Positions 41,801-50,355 of a stretch of DNA of 64,000 nt are shown here, piece by piece. The notes below the pieces were generated by a model. It saw only the letters and a program-made list of their open reading frames with translations. It was not told where the DNA came from and searched no databases. Origin of the DNA: Azolla caroliniana (taxonomy: Eukaryota > Polypodiophyta); NCBI GenBank assembly GCA_043228905.1, contig JBHGNT010000112.1, positions 1 to 64,000 of the forward strand, in the 5' to 3' direction. Numbering within the stretch: the first letter of the stretch is position 1; every line of letters starts with the position of its first letter. Position numbers and translations under genes: made by a program.

Positions 41801-42841
41801 CAGTCTGATCACTGCGTGTTTGTGAAGAAGTTCGAAGGAGGAGACTTTCTAATACTCCTCCTGTACGTGGACGACATGTTGATCGTCGGACGGGACCAGG
41901 TCAAGATACGGATGCTGAAGAAGGCTCTTCACCGAACCTTCTCAATGAAGGACTTGGGTCCGGCGAGGCAAATGTTAGGGATGCACATCATCCGGGACCG
42001 GAGGAAGAAGCAGTTGTGGCTGTCACAGGAGAAGTACGTGACAAAGGTGCTTCAACGGTTCAACATGTCGGAAGCAAGACCGGTCGGATCGACCCTCCCG
42101 GCAAACTGCAAGTTGTCCAGCAAGCAAAGCCCCAAGACAAAGGCTGAGAAGGAGGAAATGATGAAAGTACCATATGCCTCTGCCGTCGGAAGCTTGATGT
42201 ACGCAATGGTGTGTACAAGACCGGACATAGGATATGCAGTCGGAGTGGTGAGCCGGTACATGAGCAATCCCGGCAAAGAGCACTGGAACGCGGCCAAGTG
42301 GATACTCCGATACCTGAAGGGCACGACAAACGTGTGCCTCCGATTCGGCTCCGGTAAGCCCAAACTCGACGGCTTTACCGATTCGGATATGTCGGCTGAT
42401 GTAGATACCAACCGGTCCACATCAGGGTATGTGATGACGTATGCAGGGGGAGCTGTTTCGTGGCAATCGAGGCTGCAGAAGACGGTTGCGTTGTCAACCA
42501 CGGAGGCGGAGTACATGGCGGCTGTTGAAGCCGGCAAGGAAATAATATGGATGAAGGACTTCATTAGAGAGCTCGGTATCCGGCAGGAGGAGTACCGACT
42601 CTACTGCGACAGTCAGAGTGCCATCCACCTTGCGAAGAATGCGGCCTATCACTCCCGGACGAAGCACATCCAGCGAAGATATCACTGGATCCGAGAAAGG
42701 ATAGAAGACCAGGAGTTCGTGCTGACGAAGATCCACATGGACGAGAACGGGTCGGATATGCTGACCAAGGTACTCACACCCGACAAGCTGGAAGCATGCC
42801 GGAAGAGGGTCGGACTGGAAAGACATCCCATGCCGAAGTGA
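38843..42841 (+). CDS. Copia A1 gag-pol polyprotein (1,332 aa)
   Basis: One ORF encodes the retrotransposon polyprotein. Numbering from the ATG at 38,843: gag, CCHC zinc knuckle (C208, C211, H216, C221), protease DSGA (295-298), GAG-pre-integrase zinc region (from about 422), integrase DD35E triad (D484, D546, E581), RT with YVDD (1008-1011), and RNase H (GFTDSDMSADVD onward, CDSQSAIHLAKN). The likely original start is the ATG at 38,768, but an in-frame TAG at 38,816-38,818 cuts the first 16 codons off. The residue lies between LNS and NYTDW, where A2 has Ser between LTG and NYSVW. The downstream ATG could still start a protein lacking 25 residues. All visible catalytic residues are present, so the element could be active or very recently so. 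Confidence 0.96.
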   Translation: MEDLLIVRDLYEPIDNAEIPKGVIESEWKLLNRKAVATIRQYVDVSVLQHVANDTNAYEMWQKLSGLYERKNALTRTSLMRKIVNLKYRDGESMVEHVSTFMGFVNQLAAIKFPLDDAMQAIMLMCTLPESWENLVVTLSTSCKEENLSLLTVKTSILNEEARRRDKEPASDSKALLTESERGRQRNRSPQRREKSGTRSQSRGRPTCFYCGKPGHFQKNCRHFRKDNGTDGTDSKKSPERNGAYRGTTDRRGPDRRGQDRKGTTALAASEEEIMPITEERELNLAGEEMTWVVDSGASFHLTPEKKYFSSYTAGEHGCVRMGNEGTCRIVGIGDVWLMTSTGCKMLLKDVRHVPEVRLNLIWAGRLDDEGYTGSIRNGVMKFSKGSLIVARARKVNTLYLMNAWLCPEELNVAADTAGELWYKRLCHMSEKGMKRLAEDNLIPVKDVHLEKCTDCLAGKQNRTSFHSRPPTRRSAPLELVHTDVCQVETKSHGGAQYFVTFIDDHSRKLWTAPLKTKDQVLCVFKELHARVERESGKKLKAIRADNGGEYRGQFEEYCRSKGIRLEFTVLKTPELNGLAERMNQTIMERVRSMLAHAKLPKGFWAEAMSTATYVINRSPSVPLDGDTPQRVWTGREVSYRHLKVFGCLAYVHVAKDRRGKLDPKTRPCIFLGYGDDEFGYRVWDPVDKKIFRSRDIIFMEDKTLADWESEKKMKSSKSTGEDQLYEEQSRPARDRLALEDPAEDGEETEPAEEDETDTGTGPDPEMDSDEEETEEPVTEAPERRYTLRERRAPRRFPEPEHVLLTDEGEPESFEEAKLDTHSRRWLSAMQEEMDSLHENHTYELVELPKGKRALRNKWVFKLKPGDAGNPPRYKARIVVKGFQQKKGVDFDEIFAPVVKMTSIRTVLSIAASMDLEVEQMDVKTAFLHGDLEEEIYMQQPEGFEKKGKEHLVCRLKKSLYGLKQAPRQWYRKFDSFMTDEGYHKTQSDHCVFVKKFEGGDFLILLLYVDDMLIVGRDQVKIRMLKKALHRTFSMKDLGPARQMLGMHIIRDRRKKQLWLSQEKYVTKVLQRFNMSEARPVGSTLPANCKLSSKQSPKTKAEKEEMMKVPYASAVGSLMYAMVCTRPDIGYAVGVVSRYMSNPGKEHWNAAKWILRYLKGTTNVCLRFGSGKPKLDGFTDSDMSADVDTNRSTSGYVMTYAGGAVSWQSRLQKTVALSTTEAEYMAAVEAGKEIIWMKDFIRELGIRQEEYRLYCDSQSAIHLAKNAAYHSRTKHIQRRYHWIRERIEDQEFVLTKIHMDENGSDMLTKVLTPDKLEACRKRVGLERHPMPK

Positions 42842-42851
42842 AGGGGGAGTT

Positions 42852-43238
42852 TGTTGGGATTACGGTCCCTCCGGATGGGATGGTCGGATGTCCGGAGCCG
42901 GATGATGAAGACCCCGGCTACGGAGACGGATGATGAAGACCCCGGCTACGGAGCCGGATGATGAAGACCCCGGCTACGGAGCCGGATGATGAAGACCCCG
43001 GCTACGGAGCCGGATGATGAAGACCCGGCTACGGAGCCGGATGACGAATGTACCCGGAGAGAGATCCGGATGCGGGGACATATTTGTGAATATGTTTGCC
43101 AAGGGCCCTTGAGGCTATATTTGTAAATAGCCCGAAAGTCATATGTGTATAAATATGACTTAGGGCAAACAGTCCTGTGGTTGTTGTTGTTGTTACTCTT
43201 TTTTCTAGTTTTCCACTCAAGGGGAGCTAAGTGAGCAG

Positions 43239-43289
<51 letters not shown>

Positions 43290-43555
43290 GAAGAGGTCGT
43301 TGCCTATGTGTATTACCGCCGCCTGTGGCGAAGACAGTGAGCTCAAGGTTCTTGCCTTGTAGCTTCACCATTGTACATCTCTGTTTATAGTGATAGTTGG
43401 AGTTTGAGGACTCCCGTGGTTTTTTCCCATTTAGGGTTTTCCACGTAAAACATCCTGTGTACTCTTCTCTCTATTGTCTTCTTCCATTTTTTGTATTTCC
43501 TGTTTTCTGTGAGTTGATCCTATTCCTCGGTGGTGGCCGAGCACTGTGTTCAACA
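42852..43555 (+). repeat. 3' LTR of copia A1
   Basis: 704 bp, same ends as the 5' LTR. It is 55 bp longer, exactly accounted for by two extra minisatellite units (five units at 42,901-43,039, one of 27 bp). Elsewhere it differs from the 5' LTR only by scattered single bases and small GA-tract changes. Confidence 0.97.
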
Positions 43556-43560
43556 GTATC

Positions 43561-43728
43561 ATGAGTCTTGTAGAGAGAGAGTTACAGAGAAATAAAGAAG
43601 TTCCATTGAAGCTCGAGTATGAGTTGATCTAGTGTTTTCTTCCTTGTTGCATATATGTGTTGTTTGATGTACATATCTACTGACAGGTCCTCATATTTAC
43701 GCACATCTATCCGAACATCTTTCCATCA
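43561..43728 (+). repeat. 5' LTR of copia E, right part
   Basis: Continues the LTR from 38,087 after removal of copia A1 and one GTATC. Ends TTCCATCA, followed two bases later by the primer site. Confidence 0.7.
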
Positions 43729-43730
43729 AG

Positions 43731-43742
43731 TGGTATCAAAGC
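43731..43742 (+). other. Primer-binding site of copia E
   Basis: TGGTATCAAAGC, one change from the standard copia site. Confidence 0.85.
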
Positions 43743-43745
43743 GAC

Positions 43746-46280
43746 TTGCGGTTCAAGGGCAACAAAACAATAGAAATAGCTAAAAGAAAAGACCATATCA
43801 TTAAAATCTCACTTTCAAAAGAGAACATCATGGTTTCAACATCCGGTACAAGGGTTGAAATCAGAAAGTTCGACAACAAAAAAAATTCCCTATGGAAGGA
43901 GAGATGCAGGATATACTTATCATCCGGCATCAAATCGAGGCAATACGGCACACCAACAAGCCAACCTCGATGACAACAGAAGAATGGTACTCACTGGATG
44001 AAATAGCCAGATCGACCATTCGTATGCATCTAACCGAAAACGTCTATTTCAGAATGGCAAAAGAGACGACAATGTTTTCACTGTTGGAAAAGTAACATGT
44101 GTATACGAGAAAAAATCCTCCTCACCAAAACTCATATTCATTCAACAACTGTTCAATATGACGATGACAGAGTCGGACCCATCGACCTCCCACATCAACA
44201 CATTCAATCTGGTGTTTTCTGAACTCTCCTCCCAAGGGATCAACATTGAAGAAGAAGTTAAGGCCCTTGCCCTCCTTTCGAGCTTGCCGGCGAGTTGGAA
44301 GGTATTCTTCATGACATTTTCCAATAGTTGTCCAAATCTAAACTTAGATGAGACAATAGGAAAGTCCTCACCGAGGAAATTTCGCGAAAAATAGATGGGA
44401 CTCGCCATCGATGAGTCAGTAGAAGCCCAATCAATAGAGAGAAAGAGCCAATAGAACTGGTTGGAACACCAATTGACGAGGTAAGAGGGGCGACCGAGAT
44501 CAGTCCAAGTCAAGAAATAGCCAATCAGGTGATTTCTACACTCACTATAGAAAAGCCGACCACAATGTTTCTGACTGCTGGTCAATCAAGAGGAAGGAAA
44601 CCAGTCGACCATTCAAGTGGAACTCCAGATGATCTGATTTGAACTGGTCTCCAATCGGCAACTGGTCAAGAGAAATTCTCTCTATAGAAAACTCATTGAT
44701 CGGAGAAGTCCTATACAGTGCACAAACGTGGTTACTGCTGGACTTCGATGCCACATTCCACGCGACCCCAAACATCGAATGGTTTTCGAACTATTCGGTC
44801 GATGCGTCAAATCCCAGGGCTCAACCCTGGACAAGCGGTGGAAACTACTAGGCTAGAGTACGGTAGGGACAGGCCTAGTCCGACTAGGCAATGGTCAAGA
44901 GTGCAGAATTGCAAGAATCGGTGAAGTACCAATCTGATTGTCAAATGGCAATATGATCACCCTACACCAAGTTTGGTATGTACCCGTACTAAAAAGGAGT
45001 TTGAACTCCATCGGCATGTTACCTGAAGATGGGTACAGAATGACTCTGAGTGAGTCGACATGGATGATTAGCCGAGAAAATCTAAAGATCGGAAACAAAC
45101 ACAAGTACAGTCAAACTATTCGGTCAACGCCAGCGGCACAGTCCGACTAGGCAATGGGAAAGAGTGTAGAATTGTAGGAATTGGCAAAGTACCAATCCGA
45201 TTGTCAAATGCCAATATGATCACCTTGCACCAAGTTCAAGATGTACCCGCACTAAAAAGAAGTATGGTCTCCATCGGCGACTCTGAGTGAGTCAACATGG
45301 ATTATTAGCCAAGGAAATCTAAAGATTGGAAACAGACACACATACAATAACTTGTATCCAAAAATGGCAATCTGTGAACATAGCCGAATCGACCGACCCA
45401 AACCTATAGCATGGTTGACTCGACCATCTGTCACAAGCCGAACTTGACCAACTAATGGCGGTCGGCTACATTCCTAAACTCCTGGTGAAGACGGACTTCT
45501 GCGAGCATTGTCGCTATGGGAAATTGACCCGACGTCTGCATTCTTTCCATTATCAGACGGTATGATAGCTCCTAAAGCTCGTGCACAAAAATATATGTGG
45601 GCCTATGCCCAAGCGATCACTAGGCATCTCCCAATACTTCATCACATTTGTAGATGATTGTACAGGGAAGGTCTCGACCTGCTCAATTAAGTCAAAAGAA
45701 GAAGTACTTGAGATCTTCACCCAGTGGACAGCTGAAGGTGAGAACTGATCAGGATACAGAGTGAAGACGCTCCAGTCCGACAATGGAGGTGAGTACACTT
45801 CCCGAGCCTTCAAACAATACATGTCCAACAAAGGGATCTTGCATCAAAAGACCATTCCATACAAACCCATGCAGAATGGAGTGGCAAAACGGATCAACCA
45901 AACGATCCAAGAAAGGGTGACGACAATGCTCCAGCAAGCTAAAATAAAGCTGGAGTTCTGGGACGAAGCATTGGAGATGACCGTTTACTTGATAAATCTA
46001 TCACCATCCAAAGCAATCAGGCTCGAAGTGACACAGACACTATGGTCAGGCAAACAATCGTCCTATGATAGGTTCACATATTCGGATGCAAAGCCTACAC
46101 ATTCATCCCCAGGGAGAAAATGTCGATCGGCCGGCAGAGCCGATCGAAGTATCCGAACTGATCAATTCGGCACCTAGAATGTCTGGACGAGTTTGAAGGC
46201 TAACAAAGTTCTACCAACTGGGCCTCGACTACGTCAACTACACCGATGCAGGTGAACTAGAACATCATCTCCTTGCAATG
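43746..46280 (+). pseudogene. Copia E gag to integrase remnant
   Basis: Starts after the primer site with gag (MVSTSGTRVEIRKFDNKK and a WKERCRIYL-type segment), continues with gag (EEVKALALLSSLPASWKVF) and a protease remnant (DFDATFHATP for DSGATFHATP, about 44,745). A GAG-pre-integrase CEHCRYGKLT follows at about 45,500, then integrase (VDDCTGKVSTCSIKSK, LQSDNGGEYTSRAFKQYMSN, NGVAKRINQT). It ends in a linker (LDYVNYTDAGELEHHLL) and then changes to gypsy integrase at about 46,281. RT and RNase H are missing. Stops, frameshifts and an internal duplication make it inactive. Confidence 0.85.
44791..45345 (+). repeat. Imperfect tandem duplication inside copia E
   Basis: CTATTCGGTC, GTCCGACTAGGCAATGG, the CCAATATGATCACC-type block and the GGATTATTAGCC block occur in the same order twice, at 44,791-45,115 and 45,116-45,345. 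The first copy has about 60 extra bases after its start. It duplicates the protease to GAG-pre-integrase part. Confidence 0.85.
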
Positions 46281-47420
46281 ATTTATCGAAGACTATGTTC
46301 GGACATGTGATACATGTTATAGAGCAAAGATGCCAAGACGTCGTCCATATGGTTTATTGGAACCATTACCAATTCCAAGCAAGCCGTGGCAGCCCATTTC
46401 TCTAGATTTTATCACAAATCTTCGAGTTTCAAAGGGATTCGATACCATCTTAACAGTAGTAGATCGATATACTAAGATGGCACATTTCTTGCCTCTTACT
46501 AAGGAAATCACTAGTGAAGAAAACACCAAATTTGTCATGTGTGAGGTATTTCGGCATCATGGCCTCCCAGATATTATCATCAGCGACTGTGGACCTGAAT
46601 TTCGTCTCGAAATTTTGGAAGCATCTCTTCAAAATGCTCAAAGTCACTTGTAACCTCTCCTTCGGCTATCACCCTCAAACAAACAGACAAGCAGAATGAA
46701 CAAATCAAACGTTGGAATAGTATCTTTGGTGTTTTCTAAGCTATCAACAATATGATTGGGCGGATATTCTCCACTTTGCCGAATTTGCTTATAATAACTC
46801 TATCCACTCATCGTATAGGGTTACACCATTTTATGCTTATACAAGCTATCATCCTCGGTGATGTGTATTTAAAACTCCAGAGTTACCCACAAATCCTCGT
46901 GTAGATGATCATTTGCAGCAGCTACACAAGATATAGGCAGACCTATCTACCCATTTACATCAATCTCAACAAACACAGAAGGATTATGTGGATTGTCATC
47001 GACTTCCATCCTGTTTAAACATTGAAAATCGGGTATGGCTATTACGACAACACATCAAGACTACTCGACCATGCGATAAATTAGATTATCGTCGATTAGG
47101 TCCTTTATTATCGGAAAAATTAATGATGTCACTTTTCATCTTGATCTACCTCCGCAACTATGGTTACATCCGGTTTTTCATAGTTGTCTTCTCGAACCAT
47201 ATCAAGACAACACTATTCTGAATCGTATTACACCACCTCCACCCCCAATCGAGCTTGAAGGAGAACTGGAGTATGAAGTTGCTTCCATCCTCGATTCCAA
47301 GATTGTTCGCAACAAGCTCTATTATATGATCGATTGGGTAGGCTATAGTCTAAGAGAGCATACTTGGGAACCAGTCGAGAATGTAGCAAATGTTCAAGCT
47401 CTTATAGAGGACTTCCATTG
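46281..47420 (+). pseudogene. Ty3/gypsy chromovirus integrase and chromodomain
   Basis: The frame opens with the second half of the integrase zinc finger (CDTCYRAK), then the catalytic core: SLDFITNL (first Asp), IISDCGPEF (second Asp; usual SDRG) and FGYHPQTNRQAE (Glu). A GPY/F-like region is disrupted. The C-terminal chromodomain is clear at about 47,268-47,420 (EYEVASILDSKIV, YMIDWVGYSLREHTWEPVEN). A chromodomain marks it as a chromovirus and is known to guide integration to marked chromatin. It has stops and frame changes. The 5' part of the element is absent. Confidence 0.9.
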
Positions 47421-47475
47421 ACAATATCCCGACAAACCAGGTTCTCAATCTAAGACGACTCATAACACTCGTTAG

Positions 47476-47893
47476 TGTCATGATATAGTATGGTGTGACT
47501 TCAAATTGATTTGAACCCATGACCTTGTGTCATATTGGTTGAAACCCTACCATTAAGCTATACATTGTAATATGAAGAATATTGTTTTCATTTATTATTT
47601 CACTTAGGAAATCCGTGTATATTCTAGATTTCTCTTGAACATTCTAGAAATATCAAGAGTACTCCTAAACAAACTATAAAAAGAGGCACATGACATTATT
47701 GAGAACGCCAGTCCTAAGCCTCCTAATTGTTCTTGTATCTTTCTTCATATAATATAATATACTTCTTGTTGTCATCATTATCTCTCTCTCTCTCTCTCTG
47801 ACGTGATTCTCACACACTCTTTCCCTTCTTAGTACTAATCCTAATTCTTCACCTCTATCTTTAGTACCAATTCTCCTTGCCTCTAGTACTATC
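47476..47893 (+). repeat. 3' LTR of the chromovirus
   Basis: Starts TGTCATGATATAG soon after the chromodomain stop. TATA-like TATAAAAA at 47,675-47,682. A CT tract lies near 47,784-47,800. The right edge is inferred from where copia D coding begins; no second LTR is available. Confidence 0.6.
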
Positions 47894-49691
47894 CCTGAAA
47901 ATTTTGGCACCATACACTTGTCTTTGGATAATGGTCAAGAGCTCGTGCTCCAAGATGTCAGGTATGTACTTGGCATTAAGAAAAGTTTGCTACTTGTAGG
48001 ACAGATGGGTTTGCATGGTTACACCACATTACTCCGTGGTGGATTGTGGAATCTTAAGAAAGGATCTATGGCTATTGTGACAGGTTGCCAAAAGGGCACT
48101 CTCTACTGTTTGCAATGTAAAGCTTTACATGGAAGGTTTCTTGCTATTGCTGAATTTGATTCTCGTTTAGAGCTTTGGCATAAGAGATTAGGACATATGA
48201 GTCAAAAAGGACTTGAAGTCCTTTTTGCTCTAAAAAGACTTGACGTTAAAGGAGGAAAGTTAGTTTTTTTGTAATGATCGTCTATTTGGCAAACAAGTGC
48301 GAAATTCTTATTATTCAGGTGTCCCTCATAAACCAAATGTGCAAGATTTGGTGCATTCTGATGATGTATGCAGCATGCCTGTAGTTGGGCGGTGCTGCAT
48401 ATTTTATTTCCTTTATCAATGATTATTCTAGGAAGTTGGTTTTTTTTGTAATGATCATCTATTTGGCAAACAAGTGCGAAATTCTTATTATTCAGGTGTC
48501 CCTCGTAAACCAAATGTGCAAGATTTGGTGCATTCTGATGATGTATGTAGCATGCCTGTAGTTGGGCGGTGCTGCATATTTTATTTCCTTTATCAATGAT
48601 TATTCTAGGAAGTTGGTTTTTTTTGTAATGATCGTCTATTTGGCAAACAAGTGCGAAATTCTTATTATTCAGGTGTCCCTCGTAAACCAAATGTGCAAGA
48701 TTTGGTGCATTCTGATGATGTATGTAGCATGCCTGTAGTTGGGCGGTGCTGCATATTTTATTTCCTTTATCAATGATTATTCTAGGAAGATTTGGGTGTA
48801 CTTCATGAAAAAAAAACGTGATGCATTTGATGCATTTAAATCTTTTCATGCATTTGTGACCACCCAAAAAGGGACAAAACTGAAATGTCTTTGAACAGAT
48901 AATGGGGGTGAGTTTACATCTGCAGAATTTAAGTCCTTTTGTGACTTACATGGTATTAAAAGAGAGCTTACAACTGCATATAACCCTTCATCAAATGGGG
49001 TGGCAGAAAGGTATAATAGGACATTGTGTGAGCGAGTATGGTGCATGTTGTCCACAACTAATCTTTCTCATGAATTTTGGGGAGAAGCATTAAAATCAAC
49101 GATTCATATATGTAATCATTCTCCCAACACCTTAAAGAATGTAATCCCTGAGGAGGTTTGGTCTGGGAAACCAGCCTCATATGACCATTTACGATTTTTC
49201 GGTTGTGATGCATTTGTACACATTAGAAGTTAGATGAGAAACAAGCTCGATGCTAAGTCCACCATGGGTATTTTTATGGGCTATAGGATTTGGTTACCTC
49301 AGTCTAGAAAAATTGTAAACAGCTGGGATGTTGTTTTTAATGAAGAAAAATTGCTGAAAAATACTTATTCCTCTGTTGGGACCTCTAAGAGCATTACGTT
49401 TCAGCAATTACAGGCATCCAAAAAATCTAAAAATAAACCTCATGATGCTATACCAAAGGTTGAATATGAAGATGATCAACCAGTTATCCTTGAGCTAGAA
49501 GAAGTTGGACAACAAAGAGATGCTCATGAAGGTGTTGGACAACGATATGAAGATACTGAACAACAAAATATAGATGTTGAACATCATGGCAGATAGAACG
49601 TGCTAAAACTGATTTTCCTCCAGATTTAGAACAAATCCCAGAAAATACTGATCATTGGGTACGTAGGTCTAATCATTTAAGGAGGCAGGTA
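47894..49691 (+). pseudogene. Copia D, part 1: protease end to integrase and linker
   Basis: 5'-truncated copia. It begins in the protease to GAG-pre-integrase region (TIHLSLDNGQELVLQDVRYV), then LWHKRLGHMSQKGLEVL, then a triplicated segment (48,263-48,790), integrase (TDNGGEFTSAEFKSFC, NGVAERYNRTLCERVW, EEVWSGKPASYDHLRFFGCD) and the linker (DHWVRRSNHLRRQ). Copia A3 is inserted at 49,697. Stops include the TGA before TDNGGE and a TAG at about 49,231. Confidence 0.88.
48263..48790 (+). repeat. Three 177-bp tandem copies in copia D integrase
   Basis: The word GTAATGATC recurs at 48,271, 48,448 and 48,625. The 177-bp units are almost identical. Each covers the CNDRLFGKQVRNSYYSGVPR to IDDYSRK part of integrase with the same frame-breaking changes, so the unit was already defective when triplicated. 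Confidence 0.95.
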
Positions 49692-49696
49692 TATAG
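49692..49696. other. Target-site duplication, left copy (TATAG)
   Basis: TATAG precedes the 5' LTR of copia A3 and recurs at 54,749-54,753 after its 3' LTR. Confidence 0.95.
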
Positions 49697-50307
49697 TGTT
49701 GGGAAGTCGGTCCCTCCGGATGGGATCCGGTTATGAGCAAAGAGGACCCAGTGAGAATCAAAAGAGATTCGGAAACCGGATCGGATGGACCTGGTGAGGA
49801 CCGGAAGAGATACGGAAACCGGATCGGATGGACCCGATGAGAACCAGAAGAGAAGACATATTTGTAAATATGTTTTGAGTAAGCCTATTGAGGCTATATT
49901 TGTAAATATCCCTAAGTTCTTATGAGTATAAATATGACCTAGGGCAATCACAGAAGTATAGAGAGTTGTCATATTGTTGTATGTGCATAATTGTTGGATA
50001 GAGAGAGAGAGAGAGAGAGAGAGATACAGACCGATGCTCTGTTGTAATCGCCGCTTGGCGAAGATACAAAGCTCGAGGTCGTTGCCTCCGAGTCTCTGAT
50101 TGTACCTTTCCTATATAGTGATAGTTTGGAGTCTGTGGGCTCCTATGGTTTTTCCCTATTAGGGTTTTCCACGTAAACATCTTGTGTACCCTCTATTGTT
50201 CATGCGTGTACATGTACTAATCTCCAACCCAATTACTATGTTTGATTCTTATCGAAGTGATTTAAGACTCAGTTGTGGCCGAGCAATATTCCGTGTTATT
50301 TCCTACA
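49697..50307 (+). repeat. 5' LTR of copia A3
   Basis: 611 bp, TGTTGGGAAGTC ... TTTCCTACA. U3 has a degenerate CGG-rich repeat (49,740-49,845, unit AACCGGATCGGATGGACC). GA tract at 50,000-50,024. Confidence 0.95.
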
Positions 50308-50355
50308 AAGTGGTATTAGAGCGAACAACATAGGAACTGGAAGAATCGTTCGGCG

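Larger units (their letters stand above)
38088..43555 (+). mobile_element. Full-length, nearly intact copia element A1
   Basis: A 5,468-bp element with near-identical LTRs, a perfect GTATC duplication, primer-binding site at 38,740-38,751, polypurine tract AAGGGGGAG at 42,841-42,849, and a single long ORF covering gag to RNase H. It is the youngest copia in the window and sits inside the 5' LTR of copia E. Confidence 0.98.

Noticed and set aside
48202-48867. Minus-strand ORF with three 59-residue repeats
   Set aside because: It is the antisense of the 177-bp triplication in copia D integrase; 177 is a multiple of three, which keeps the frame open.
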